Shown here: one piece after another, positions 1 through 8,398 of the stretch
Layout of the letters: each line of letters begins with the position of its first letter
Numbering within the stretch: position 1 is the stretch's first letter
Assembly (NCBI GenBank): GCA_017443465.1
Contig: JAFRXO010000011.1
Coordinates: 1-64,000 of the forward strand
Direction of reading: 5' to 3'
DNA length: 64,000 nt
Origin: Bacteroidales bacterium
Lineage (GTDB): Bacteria > Bacteroidota > Bacteroidia > Bacteroidales > UBA932
Notes under the pieces: generated by a model
What the model was told of the DNA's origin: nothing
Databases searched by the model: none
Seen by the model: the letters and a program-made list of their open reading frames with translations, nothing else
Position numbers and translations under genes: made by a program

Positions 1-8
1 CGGCCTTT

Positions 9-71
9 TTTGTGGACGAACTACCGAAAATATGAAACTCGTCCACAAATCCAGCCTTTTCCGTGGACGAG
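9..71. repeat. Three-copy GTGGACGA inverted/direct repeat array
   Basis: TTTGTGGACGA at 9-19 is matched by its exact reverse complement at 39-49, an 11-bp inverted repeat with a 19-base spacer. A third copy, GTGGACGA, sits at 63-70 in the same direction as the first. Each same-direction copy is preceded by a GGCC/AGCC-TTTT stretch (3-10, 53-60), so the unit is nearer 20 bp. The array touches the window edge and may continue. It lies downstream of the small peptide gene's terminator. It could be an operator, a repeat family or part of a longer array; function unknown. Confidence 0.6.
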
Positions 72-96
72 ATTGATCAAATGGCCTTGGGCCTGA

Positions 97-141
97 AAAT
101 AGAAAAAGAGAGTGACCAATAATCACTTATTAGTCACCCTC
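97..141 (-). terminator. Rho-independent terminator of the 43-residue peptide gene
   Basis: Arms 108-122 and 127-141 form a 15-bp stem around a four-base loop. Read as minus-strand RNA, the two imperfect positions are G-U wobble pairs; on the plus strand they would be A-C mismatches. A run of T (minus strand, 107-97 region) follows the stem. Structure and direction therefore point to termination of the minus-strand small gene that ends at 170. Confidence 0.75.
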
Positions 142-169
142 AACGGATTCTATTGCGACTTAAAGGAGA

Positions 170-301
170 TTAGTCCTCTTCGCCACCTAGATTTCCTTCA
201 CCACCGCCTTCGCCGGGCTGACCGGGGCTCTGAAGGATGCATGCAGCGATGTCAACACTTGTTTCCTTCCACATGGGAGCGAGGTAGTATTTCTTTTCCA
301 T
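170..301 (-). CDS. Small peptide (43 aa), Gly-rich acidic tail
   Basis: An open frame of 43 codons runs from an ATG at 299-301 to TAA at 170-172. The peptide starts with MEKKYYLAP, has a hydrophobic patch ending in ILQSPG at residues 22-27, then a tail made almost only of Gly, Glu and Pro ending in GEED. It resembles the peptide at 14500-14643 in length, N-terminal KK, Pro at 9/10, LQS at 23-25/24-26 and a Gly-rich acidic end. A good terminator lies just downstream and a plausible promoter upstream (minus strand, near 326-352, TGTATTTG with TTG 17 bases before), so it looks monocistronic. Similar short proteins are common in Bacteroidales but I know no assigned function. No signal peptide is evident. 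It could be a secreted or modified peptide, or a regulator. Confidence 0.65.
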   Translation of the reverse strand: MEKKYYLAPMWKETSVDIAACILQSPGQPGEGGGEGNLGGEED

Positions 302-377
302 TTCCAAATGATTCTAAATACTGAAACAAATACACGTTTTTTTTCTTAAAACAAGGGTGCAGTCACGGATTATTAAC

Positions 378-385
378 TATTTTTG
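378..385 (+). promoter_or_regulatory. Promoter -7 box for proC-proB-proA
   Basis: TATTTTTG matches the Bacteroidota -7 consensus TAnnTTTG exactly. Transcription should begin near 391, so the upstream in-frame TTG at 383 cannot be the start codon; the ATG at 407 is favoured. No clear -33 TTTG is visible. Confidence 0.7.
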
Positions 386-406
386 TATTGGACAAAAACT
401 TACGAT

Positions 407-1174
407 ATGAAAGTAACTGTCATAGGCGCCGGGGCGATGGGAGGCGCATTCATTGAAGGGCTGCTCGCCAGCGGATTCAATCCATCGGACATCACCGCTA
501 CAAGACGCACCACGTCCGCACTTAAAACCTGGGCCGCCAAAGGAGTCAACACGACCACTGACAACACAAAGGCGACAGAATGCGCTGACATAGTAATCCT
601 GGCGGTCAAGCCGTGGATGATAAAAGACGTGATCAGCCAGATCTCCCCTGCCCTTGAAAACCAGATCCTGGTAAGCTTCGCCGCCGGCATTCCCGGAAAA
701 GACCTGGAGGTCATGACAGGAAAGAAGCTCCCGATTTTCACAGTCATCCCCAATACAGCCATAGCCATATGCAGGTCCATGACATTCATTGTGCCTGTCG
801 CAGCCAGTGAAGAAGACATCCTGAAGGTTAGGGGCATATTCGAGAAGCTGGGCGAAAGCATGGTCACTGACGAAAAACATCTGGCTGCAGGGACGGCTCT
901 CGCCTCCTGCGGCATCGCATATGCCATGCGCTACATAAGGGCCGCTTCCGAAGGCGGAGTGGAACTCGGGTTCAAGGCCGGCGAAGCGGAAAGAATTGTC
1001 ATACAGACAGTAAGAGGCGCAGCCGAGCTACTGCAGCACAGCGGCAAACACCCCGAAGAAGAAATCGACAAGGTGTGTACCCCCGGAGGGATCACCATCC
1101 GCGGACTGAATGAAATGGAGCACTACGGATTCAGCAGTTCAGTGATCAAGGGTCTTAAAGCATGCGTAAAATGA
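407..1174 (+). CDS. proC: Pyrroline-5-carboxylate reductase
   Basis: Catalyses the last step of proline synthesis, reducing pyrroline-5-carboxylate with NAD(P)H in the cytoplasm. The 255-residue protein opens with the dinucleotide-binding motif MKVTVIGAGAMGG and carries, near residue 225, the C-terminal family signature around TPGGITIRGL. Length is close to the usual 260-270. The ATG at 407 is chosen because the promoter box lies at 378-385 and the earlier in-frame TTG at 383 overlaps it. It is first in a proC-proB-proA operon and overlaps proB by 13 bp. The three genes together give the whole glutamate-to-proline route. Confidence 0.95.
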   Translation: MKVTVIGAGAMGGAFIEGLLASGFNPSDITATRRTTSALKTWAAKGVNTTTDNTKATECADIVILAVKPWMIKDVISQISPALENQILVSFAAGIPGKDLEVMTGKKLPIFTVIPNTAIAICRSMTFIVPVAASEEDILKVRGIFEKLGESMVTDEKHLAAGTALASCGIAYAMRYIRAASEGGVELGFKAGEAERIVIQTVRGAAELLQHSGKHPEEEIDKVCTPGGITIRGLNEMEHYGFSSSVIKGLKACVK

Positions 1175-1947
1175 AGAAGGACAGGATAGTAGTAAAAGTC
1201 GGCAGCAACATCCTCACCCGGAACAACGGGCGCCTCGACGTCACCCGTATGTCCAGCCTGGTGGACCAGATCGCCGCACTGAGGGAAAACGGCTTCGAAG
1301 TGATCCTCGTGACCAGCGGTGCAGTCGCATGCGGACGCGGGGAATTCGCCTCGGAAAAGCATCTGGACAGCGTGGAGCAGCGCCAGCTCTACTCTGCGAT
1401 GGGCCAGGCAAAACTCATAGACCAATACTACGGACTCTTCAGAGAATACGGCATCCATGTCGGCCAGGTCCTCACCACGAAGGACAATTTCCTGGAAGAA
1501 AGGATGTACAACAACCAGAAAGCCTGCATGGAGATCATGCTCGAAAACGGAGTGATCCCCATAGTTAACGAGAATGACACTGTGTGCGTCACCGAGCTGA
1601 TGTTCACCGACAATGACGAGTTGTCCGGACTCATCGCGGAGATGCTCGGAGCATCGACCCTCGTAATGATCAGCAACATAGACGGAATCTTCACCGGCAA
1701 TCCGGACGATCCAGCCTCAACCCTCATCGAAAAAGTCCGTCCGGGAGACGACCTCTCATCCTACATAAAAGAAGAAAAGAGCGGATTCGGCCGAGGAGGA
1801 ATGATTTCCAAATGCAACACTGCCCAGAAGGTCGCGGGCAAGGGCATACGCGTAATAATCGCCAACGGAAAGACTCCCGGAATACTCACCCGGCTGATCC
1901 TGGATAATGAGAATCTGCCTCACACTGAATTCCTTCCAACACTTTAA
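1162..1947 (+). CDS. proB: Glutamate 5-kinase (no PUA domain)
   Basis: Phosphorylates glutamate to glutamyl-5-phosphate, the first and usually feedback-controlled step of proline synthesis. The 261-residue protein is an amino-acid-kinase domain: KVGSN near residue 13, TSGAVACGRG near residue 50, NENDTV near residue 137 and a GRGGMISK segment near residue 211. It stops where the E. coli enzyme (367 aa) continues into a PUA domain, so it is the short form also known from other bacteria. Two in-frame ATGs (1162 and 1171) are possible; the first is reported and overlaps proC by 13 bp. proA follows after 3 bp. Confidence 0.93.
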   Translation: MRKMKKDRIVVKVGSNILTRNNGRLDVTRMSSLVDQIAALRENGFEVILVTSGAVACGRGEFASEKHLDSVEQRQLYSAMGQAKLIDQYYGLFREYGIHVGQVLTTKDNFLEERMYNNQKACMEIMLENGVIPIVNENDTVCVTELMFTDNDELSGLIAEMLGASTLVMISNIDGIFTGNPDDPASTLIEKVRPGDDLSSYIKEEKSGFGRGGMISKCNTAQKVAGKGIRVIIANGKTPGILTRLILDNENLPHTEFLPTL

Positions 1948-1950
1948 CCT

Positions 1951-3195
1951 ATGCTGACAGAAGTATTCCGCAAAACCAAGGACGCCTCACGGAACCTGGG
2001 GCAACTGAGCGAGGAACTCAGATGCAAAGTCCTTAACTCAGTCGCAGACAGCCTGCTGGAAAACAAGGACGCGCTCCTCGAAGCGAATGCCAGGGACCTC
2101 TCGAGGATGGACCCGGCCAATCCGCTTTACGACAGACTGCAACTTACCGAAGCCCGCATCAAGGAAATCGCAGGCGGGATCAGGGACGTCGCCTCACTCC
2201 CCTCTCCACTTGCGGCTGAGCTGGAGCACAGGGTCCTTCCCAACGGGCTCCTACTGAGGAAAGTGAGCGTCCCGTTCGGAGTGATAGGAGTGATCTACGA
2301 AGCCCGTCCGAATGTCACTTTCGACGTCTTCGCGCTCTGCTTCAAAAGCGGGAACGCATGTATCCTGAAAGGAGGAAAAGACGCCGCCGACTCAAATGAA
2401 GCGGCCATATGCCTTATCAGGAAAGTGCTCGAAGAATATGGGATCGCGCCAGAGTCAGCAACCCTTCTGCCCTCCACCCACGAAGCCACTGCCGAGATGC
2501 TGGGAGCCGTGGGATGGATAGATGTCTGCATCCCCCGTGGAGGAAGGAAACTGATCGATTTCGTGCGAAACAACGCCAAGGTTCCGGTAATCGAGACAGG
2601 AGCCGGAGTAGTTAACACCTATTTCGACCTTCACGGAGACCTGGAGATAGGGAAAAAGATAGTGTTCAACGCCAAGACCAGGAGGGTGAGCGTGTGCAAC
2701 GCCCTCGACTGCCTCATTGTCCACAGCGGACGCCTGGACGACCTGGCTTCCCTCTGCGCTCCCCTGGAGGCAAAAGGAGTCAGCATCAGGGCGGACGGGA
2801 GAGCCTACTCTGCCCTTGAGGGAAAATATCCCGCAAACCTTCTCAGCCACGCATGCGATGAAGACTTCGGAACCGAATTCATGGACTACATCCTCGCAGT
2901 CCGCACAGTGGATTCAATCCAGGAAGCGTTGGAGCACATCGCAGCGCACGGATCCGGCCACAGCGAAGCCATAGTCACCGGCGACGAAGATGCGGCTGAG
3001 CGCTTCAGGGCCAGCGTGGATGCAGCCTGCGTATATGTAAACGCCCCGACAAGCTTCACCGACGGAGCCCAGTTCGGGCTCGGAGCCGAAATAGGCATAA
3101 GCACCCAGAAACTGGGACCTCGCGGCCCGATGGGCCTGAGGGAAATGACCACTTACAAATGGCTCATAGACGGTAACGGGCAGACCAGGCCGTAA
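1951..3195 (+). CDS. proA: Glutamate-5-semialdehyde dehydrogenase
   Basis: Reduces glutamyl-5-phosphate to glutamate semialdehyde with NADPH, the second step of proline synthesis. At 414 residues it is full length. It is an aldehyde-dehydrogenase-superfamily protein: GVIGVIYEARPNVT near residue 110, a KGGKDA segment near 140, the active-site cysteine in VCNALDC near residue 249, and the C-terminal GLGAEIGIST. It is the last gene of the operon, 3 bp after proB. It meets the GH92 gene tail to tail with only 4 bp between stops and no visible terminator, so read-through in both directions is likely. Confidence 0.95.
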   Translation: MLTEVFRKTKDASRNLGQLSEELRCKVLNSVADSLLENKDALLEANARDLSRMDPANPLYDRLQLTEARIKEIAGGIRDVASLPSPLAAELEHRVLPNGLLLRKVSVPFGVIGVIYEARPNVTFDVFALCFKSGNACILKGGKDAADSNEAAICLIRKVLEEYGIAPESATLLPSTHEATAEMLGAVGWIDVCIPRGGRKLIDFVRNNAKVPVIETGAGVVNTYFDLHGDLEIGKKIVFNAKTRRVSVCNALDCLIVHSGRLDDLASLCAPLEAKGVSIRADGRAYSALEGKYPANLLSHACDEDFGTEFMDYILAVRTVDSIQEALEHIAAHGSGHSEAIVTGDEDAAERFRASVDAACVYVNAPTSFTDGAQFGLGAEIGISTQKLGPRGPMGLREMTTYKWLIDGNGQTRP

Positions 3196-3199
3196 CAGC

Positions 3200-5365
3200 T
3201 TACAGACTAGACACAGGCAGTTGCTCCGTTCCCCATGACTTGTCCGGGACCGGAGACATATCCAGTTCCAGGACTCCCCCGCCCACCAGTTCATTGTGGG
3301 TAAACCAGGCGCGGTCGATTGCCTTTCCGTTCAGCCTTGCACCGGTAATGTACTTATTGTCCTCGCAGAAGCCTTTCGCCTTGACAGTGAAGCATTTCCC
3401 GTTGGGCAAAGCAATCGTGGCCTCTTCAAAGAAAGGACTCCCTATGCAATAGTACGGAAGGCCGGGAGTGACCGGGAAGAAGCCCATCATGGAGAAAACC
3501 AGGAAAGAGCTCATCCCGCCTCCGTCCTCATCTCCCGGAATACCTGAAACCGTGTCGGAGAACAGCATGTCCACCAGTTGATGGATCCGTTTCTGGGTCT
3601 TCCAGGGGCTCCCGAGCAAGTCGTAGATGTAAGGAATGTGGAAACTCGGTTCATTGCCCATGGCGAACTGTCCAACCATCCCGGTGGCATCCGGAAGGAT
3701 CTTGAAGAAATCGAATTTGGACATGTTAAGCGGTATGCGGAACAGGGAATCCAGTTTCTTCTCAGCCTCGGCCTTTCCGCCCATAAGTTCGAACAGGCCC
3801 TCGAAATCATGCTTTACGTCCCACTGGAAAGTGTAGGCGTTGTTCTCAGTGTAATACGCCCTGTCCATATACCGGGGATCAACTCCCTCGATCCAGTTGC
3901 CGTCCTTGTCCTTCGGCCAGAACATCCCCTTGTCCGGACGATAGACATTCCTGTAATATGCCGCGCGTTTCATGAACAGGGCCTCGTCCTCGCTCCGTCC
4001 AAGTTTGTGCGCAATCCGCGCCACGGCCCAGTCGGCATATGAAAAGGCAGTCGAGAGAGACACTGCCTGACGGCGCTCCCAAGGCATGGAAACCGCCTCC
4101 ACGGTCTCGGCCTCTCCGGGATGGAGAGCCGGATACCAGCCGTGCTCGTTGTAGAAATCATCCAGCTCGCAGCGAGGACCGTTCCTCCACGGCAGCAGAG
4201 TAGCATCCAGGGAATTCTTCTTCAGACCCTCATATGCAGTCTCAAGGTCGAATTCAAGGCCCTTTTCCATGGCATCCGCCATCCAGACCGCGGCATAATT
4301 CCCCGTCATAGCCGGCCAGTCTCCCCATATGACCGCGAAAGAAGGCATAGTCCCTCCCTGACGGTACATCTCCACATATGACTGGAGTTTGTCCTCCTCC
4401 TGACGGGGATTGAGGATCGTCATAAGGGGCTCAAGGGATATATGGGTGTCCCACAGCCAGTTATCGTTATAGAACGGGCGATCGCTCTGGTGGACAGAAT
4501 GGTCAAAGGCACTGTAATACCGGCCGTACTCGCTTATGTCCACCATACGCTCGAAACAGCGGTACAAAGAAGTGTAAAACAACCTCCTGTGTGGCTCTGT
4601 ACCCCCTTTTATCTCTATGAGTCCGAGGGCATCGGCCCAGGCTTTCCGTGCGTCGGAGCGGACAGATGCATAATCCCATCCGGGGATTTCCTTCTCCAGG
4701 TTGGCCGCAGCCTGGTCAAAGTCAATATACGAAATACCATAGCGGACATGGAGGGTCCCGGCATCAGTGGACAAAAGGATAGCATTGCCTCCCATGCCCT
4801 TCTCCACCAGCTTCACGGGAGAGTCAAAGACTACATATGCATATGCATCCATTCCCCGGAACCTCTCCCGCGCCCGCAGCACCGACCCGCCGTCGAGCTC
4901 GAAACTCCCCCTCCCGTTCAATGCATGGAAACGGAGCAGTCCGGGTTTGTCAAAGTGGATTTCGATTATTCCGCTCCGCTTGGAAGGAGTGAAAGCGATG
5001 TCGCATCCTTCGAGGGCAGAACGATATTCATATGGGGTAACTTTCTCATTGTCATATACCTGTCTGGCACTCAGCCAGTTCCCCTCAAAACAGCCCTCAG
5101 CCAGAGGGAGGAAGCCGAACACGGACTCCTGCCTGTGGCTGGTAAGGGTGAGCGGGAAACTGCTGATACGGTCGTCCAGCAGGTCGCTCCTTGAAGGAGT
5201 CCAGCGCACGAGCTGATTCGGGACCTGCACAGTGGGACGGGTCGGCTGGAGAAGGACCCCTACGCCTCCGACCTTCAGGTCAACGCTGTCCAGGGGTTCC
5301 GGAGCCCGGCGGCATCCGAAGAGTACGGCGATGCACGCCAGAAGCAGGAAAAGTCTCTTGATCAT
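3200..5365 (-). CDS. GH92 alpha-mannosidase-like lipoprotein
   Basis: A 721-residue surface or periplasmic lipoprotein: N-terminal MIKRLFLLLACIAVLFGC ends in a lipobox with Cys18. The family GH92 pattern is clear: NDNWLWDTH near residue 295, GNEPSFHIPYIYD near 572 (with the family's general-acid Glu region) and GDEDGGGMSS near 610 (the metal and catalytic site). GH92 enzymes are calcium-dependent exo-alpha-mannosidases acting on mannans and N-glycans; exact linkage cannot be told. It is the last gene of a four-gene minus-strand operon (kinase, isomerase, dehydrogenase, mannosidase), 12 bp after the dehydrogenase, consistent with releasing mannose for the other enzymes. Its start codon lies within a CATATG. 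Confidence 0.9.
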   Translation of the reverse strand: MIKRLFLLLACIAVLFGCRRAPEPLDSVDLKVGGVGVLLQPTRPTVQVPNQLVRWTPSRSDLLDDRISSFPLTLTSHRQESVFGFLPLAEGCFEGNWLSARQVYDNEKVTPYEYRSALEGCDIAFTPSKRSGIIEIHFDKPGLLRFHALNGRGSFELDGGSVLRARERFRGMDAYAYVVFDSPVKLVEKGMGGNAILLSTDAGTLHVRYGISYIDFDQAAANLEKEIPGWDYASVRSDARKAWADALGLIEIKGGTEPHRRLFYTSLYRCFERMVDISEYGRYYSAFDHSVHQSDRPFYNDNWLWDTHISLEPLMTILNPRQEEDKLQSYVEMYRQGGTMPSFAVIWGDWPAMTGNYAAVWMADAMEKGLEFDLETAYEGLKKNSLDATLLPWRNGPRCELDDFYNEHGWYPALHPGEAETVEAVSMPWERRQAVSLSTAFSYADWAVARIAHKLGRSEDEALFMKRAAYYRNVYRPDKGMFWPKDKDGNWIEGVDPRYMDRAYYTENNAYTFQWDVKHDFEGLFELMGGKAEAEKKLDSLFRIPLNMSKFDFFKILPDATGMVGQFAMGNEPSFHIPYIYDLLGSPWKTQKRIHQLVDMLFSDTVSGIPGDEDGGGMSSFLVFSMMGFFPVTPGLPYYCIGSPFFEEATIALPNGKCFTVKAKGFCEDNKYITGARLNGKAIDRAWFTHNELVGGGVLELDMSPVPDKSWGTEQLPVSSL

Positions 5366-5377
5366 ATGATTACACTC

Positions 5378-6592
5378 TCAGATTATATCATTCATCCGGG
5401 CTGATTTCGCCTTATCCGCGGCGCGTCGAAGGTCAGCGATACTGCAGCCAACGGCTATCATCCCATAATATCTCATTACCAGTTCCGGGACAGAGTCGTC
5501 CTCCGCGAATCCGCACACCTCGGTCAGGACGGAGATTGCCTCATCCGGATCCTGCGGCCTGCCGGACTCGTCCAGGAATCGCTTCACACCAGCGGCGATT
5601 CCTACGGAGATATATGCCGGAAAAACTCCCTCGCCCACAGCCATCTTCGAAGCTCCGGCCAGACGGTCGGAAGGAGAAAGCTTTCGTCCGGGATCACCTC
5701 CCACACGGGCGCATGTGTCCTTCAATGCAGAATTGGAGAAACGCCGGAGCAGGTCCGTGATATGCTGCACAAGAGCGTCCAGCGGCTCCCCATAATGCCT
5801 GGAAAGGGCCTGGGCGCTTTCCAGCATGGCGTTCTGCACTATTATCCTCACCTGAGGATCATCAATAGCCTCGGAGATGAAATCCGCTCCAATCAAGCCG
5901 CCCAGGTAAGCCGTCACAGCATGTCCCATATTGTGTATGAAGAGCTTACGCTTGACGAAATAATCAAAAGGTTCATATGGGACCATGTCCTTTATCTGCG
6001 GGATCCTTCCCTTGAATGCGGCCTTGTCCACCGGCAGGAAACCATAGCGCTCCACGCAGACGCGAAGCGGATCCCCTTCTTTCATCTCATCGGTCTGGAC
6101 CGGGACCATACGGCCTATGGAAGTCTCCACCAGGCCGACAGTGCTGTCGAAAAGCGCACACTCTTCATTGGAGAGGCATTCCTTTATCAGGCGCTCCGCA
6201 TATGCATTGGCATCATTGATATTTTCGCATATGATTATGTTCAGCGGGCTGCCGCCAAGTGCCCATCTCCTGCGGATCCCCTCCACCAGGTTCGGGACGA
6301 CAAGTGGAAAGTTCCGAACTCCCACCGCGACGGCCATTATGTCGCACCGGGCTATGGCATCAGCGGTTTCGGCTGTATCCTTCCCGTTAACTGCAGTGAC
6401 ATTCCCAACTGTCACATCTTCAAATCCTTCCTCGGACACGAAGCGCAAAGGATAGCTCCCCCTCAAGCGGATGGAATCCACCAGGGAATCGACCACCTCG
6501 ATGAATGTGACTACGTATCCGGACCCGCTGAAAAGGGCTCCGATAAAACCGCGGCCGATGTTCCCGCAGCCGTACATGACCGCCCTTTTCAT
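5378..6592 (-). CDS. mtlD: Mannitol-1-phosphate 5-dehydrogenase-like
   Basis: Long-chain mannitol dehydrogenase family, 404 residues, a little longer than E. coli MtlD (382). The N-terminus has the nucleotide-binding motif YGCGNIGRGFIG (residues 7-18). The catalytic-domain segment KRKLFIHNMGHA near residue 215 contains the conserved Lys and the N..H pair of the family. Known members interconvert mannitol-1-phosphate and fructose-6-phosphate with NAD(H). No mannitol PTS gene is present; the gene sits 1 bp from the isomerase gene and 12 bp before the mannosidase, so it may act on a sugar phosphate made by the neighbouring kinase. A related polyol or uronate substrate is possible. Confidence 0.8.
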   Translation of the reverse strand: MKRAVMYGCGNIGRGFIGALFSGSGYVVTFIEVVDSLVDSIRLRGSYPLRFVSEEGFEDVTVGNVTAVNGKDTAETADAIARCDIMAVAVGVRNFPLVVPNLVEGIRRRWALGGSPLNIIICENINDANAYAERLIKECLSNEECALFDSTVGLVETSIGRMVPVQTDEMKEGDPLRVCVERYGFLPVDKAAFKGRIPQIKDMVPYEPFDYFVKRKLFIHNMGHAVTAYLGGLIGADFISEAIDDPQVRIIVQNAMLESAQALSRHYGEPLDALVQHITDLLRRFSNSALKDTCARVGGDPGRKLSPSDRLAGASKMAVGEGVFPAYISVGIAAGVKRFLDESGRPQDPDEAISVLTEVCGFAEDDSVPELVMRYYGMIAVGCSIADLRRAADKAKSARMNDII

Positions 6593-6593
6593 C

Positions 6594-7271
6594 CTACTTC
6601 AAGTCGGGATATTCAGTACAAAGAAGGGCTTCTGCCGGCTCATCTTCCTCGATCTCCGGGAAACGGCCTACAGGCTCCCAGAAACGGTTGTCAACGGCAT
6701 CGTCATTGACCATCGAAACTTCTCCTATGAGGCAGGTTCCTCCCTCAGCCCAGAAAGTGTGGTAGATGTAGGGAGTGTAGCATACGCTCTGGCCTTTGTG
6801 GAAACGATAGGTTTTGCCGGCCTCGAATCCGCATTCCACTCCGTCCACTTTCAATTTGACGGTCCCTGTCTCCTGAAGCAGTTCGGTAACCGGATCGGCG
6901 TTCCAGAGTTTCATGCAGAACACCCCGTCTCCTTCGCGGAAGATGATGTCTTCCATCTTGTTCCAATGGAAATGGGTAGGAGTCACCTGCCCGTCCCTCA
7001 CGATCATTATCTTCTCGCAATAGGGCTTCCTGTCATATGCCGGATTGCCGTTACGGAGGGTGATCAGAGAGAGCCCTATATGCTCGAAATCTCCGCTGCC
7101 GAAGTCGGTGATGTCCCACCCCATGCAGTTGCGTTTGATTTCAAGGCACTCACGGCCCTTTCCGGCCCAGTCCCCAGGTGTCCATTCCGCCCAGTCCGGA
7201 AGGAAGAAATGTCCCTTCCTGCAATACTCTTTGTTAGCGCGGATGATAGCATTAATCTCAGAACGTTTCAT
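6594..7271 (-). CDS. D-lyxose isomerase-like sugar isomerase (cupin)
   Basis: A 225-residue single-domain cupin that resembles D-lyxose ketol-isomerase in length and in its metal site: PTHFHWNKMEDI near residue 98 (two His and one Glu) and a third His in PYIYHTFW near 168. Known members isomerise D-lyxose to D-xylulose and also D-mannose to D-fructose, using Mn2+. Placed between the sugar kinase and the mannitol-1-phosphate dehydrogenase, and with a GH92 mannosidase downstream, D-mannose is the more likely substrate here. That is inference. The start ATG lies 18 bp after the kinase stop. Confidence 0.82.
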   Translation of the reverse strand: MKRSEINAIIRANKEYCRKGHFFLPDWAEWTPGDWAGKGRECLEIKRNCMGWDITDFGSGDFEHIGLSLITLRNGNPAYDRKPYCEKIMIVRDGQVTPTHFHWNKMEDIIFREGDGVFCMKLWNADPVTELLQETGTVKLKVDGVECGFEAGKTYRFHKGQSVCYTPYIYHTFWAEGGTCLIGEVSMVNDDAVDNRFWEPVGRFPEIEEDEPAEALLCTEYPDLK

Positions 7272-7289
7272 GTTATAAAACTATGTTGG

Positions 7290-8309
7290 TCAATTGTTTC
7301 TGTTCTTCAGAAATCCTTCGATCTCCCCGAGGGTAGGGGCTCCTCCGGTCGAAGTGGAACTGTAGAGGTTGAACCGTGCGCTTGCGGAAGCGAAGTCCAG
7401 GAGCCCTTTCAGATCATAGCCCTCGTGAATGGCATACAGCGCACCGGCGCAGAATGCATCTCCGGCACCGACAGTGGAGACAATATCTTCAACCGGCGGA
7501 CTGAACGAAGGAGCACTGCATATGCGTCCGTCCCTGGTAGCGGCCACCCCGCCTTCCGGGAAATGGATGACAACCATCTTCCGGACACCGGCTTCGATAA
7601 GGTCGCGGGCAGCTTTCTCCACATCATGGAAATCAATGGTACCGTCCTCCTTACGAAGGCATATGCCCAGGCTCTGTCCGGCTTCAACCTCGTTGATAAT
7701 GAGGTAGTCGGTGTACTTCAGGCATGGAATCACTATTTTGCGGTACCGGTCGCTTTCCTCGGACACTATGTCCACTGAAGTCTCGTACCCCTTCTTCAGG
7801 AGGCCGTCAAGAGCCCTCGCCGCCGCTACTCCATATTCCGGGTCCTCCTTGTCAAGTTCGTCCAGGAGGAGAAGGTAGCCAAGATGGAATATGCGCGCAG
7901 GTGATTCCGCACTGAGGACATTGTCCACCGTCAGCCTGGCATTAGCCCCGCGGCAATGGAAGAAGGTCCTGGAAGCAGTCCCGTGGATCTCTGACATCAC
8001 ATCAGTGTAAGAGGTTGACTCTCCTTTGATTATATTCATATTACAGCGGTCGATCCCGAGTCGGTCACACTCCTCGAGGCACATCCTTCCGTGCTCGTCG
8101 TCTCCGATACAGCCGCCCGCGAAAAGTGGAAGGCCGCTTTTCAAGGCGGCCAGGTCGGCCAGGACATTATGGGCACAGCCGCCCAGTCCTTCTTCCTCCC
8201 CGACTATCGTAGTGAGGTTCCCCTTGCGTGGATACACGTCGATGAACTTGACTGAATCGACAACCCAGTTGCCTGATGAAATGATCCCGGTGCGTCTTTT
8301 ACCGTCCAT
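7290..8309 (-). CDS. PfkB-family sugar kinase
   Basis: A 339-residue ribokinase/PfkB-fold kinase. The N-terminal region has the GGCAHNVLADLA segment (residues 43-54), and the C-terminus carries the signature VGAGDAFCAGAL near residue 285, with the catalytic Asp. The substrate is not clear from sequence; fructose is a reasonable guess because the next gene is a lyxose/mannose isomerase, which would yield fructose, and the one after acts on a hexose-6-phosphate. It is first in the minus-strand operon 8309-3200. A metal-binding protein gene diverges from it, 89 bp away; no convincing TAnnTTTG box is seen for the minus strand. Confidence 0.85.
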   Translation of the reverse strand: MDGKRRTGIISSGNWVVDSVKFIDVYPRKGNLTTIVGEEEGLGGCAHNVLADLAALKSGLPLFAGGCIGDDEHGRMCLEECDRLGIDRCNMNIIKGESTSYTDVMSEIHGTASRTFFHCRGANARLTVDNVLSAESPARIFHLGYLLLLDELDKEDPEYGVAAARALDGLLKKGYETSVDIVSEESDRYRKIVIPCLKYTDYLIINEVEAGQSLGICLRKEDGTIDFHDVEKAARDLIEAGVRKMVVIHFPEGGVAATRDGRICSAPSFSPPVEDIVSTVGAGDAFCAGALYAIHEGYDLKGLLDFASASARFNLYSSTSTGGAPTLGEIEGFLKNRNN

Positions 8310-8363
8310 AGTGAATTGTAGTGATTAGCTTCTTTCAAGCTACAATATCCGAATAAATTTCGA

Positions 8364-8371
8364 TATCTTTG
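8364..8371 (+). promoter_or_regulatory. Promoter -7 box for the HMA protein
   Basis: TATCTTTG, an exact TAnnTTTG match, 27 bp before the ATG at 8399. Confidence 0.65.
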
Positions 8372-8398
8372 CCGAAAATTTAAACGAATTTATCTGCA

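Noticed and set aside
383..406. Upstream TTG extension of proC
   Set aside because: The -7 box lies at 378-385, so the transcript begins after 383.
4442..5194. A 250-codon plus-strand frame antisense to the GH92 gene
   Set aside because: Low-quality composition and no domain; shadow of the GH92 coding strand.
5762..6709. A 315-codon plus-strand frame antisense to mtlD
   Set aside because: No motif; the minus-strand dehydrogenase fills the region with clear family motifs.
6471..7778. A 435-codon plus-strand open frame
   Set aside because: It is antisense to the isomerase and kinase genes, has no recognisable motif and no promoter; it is a shadow of codon bias.
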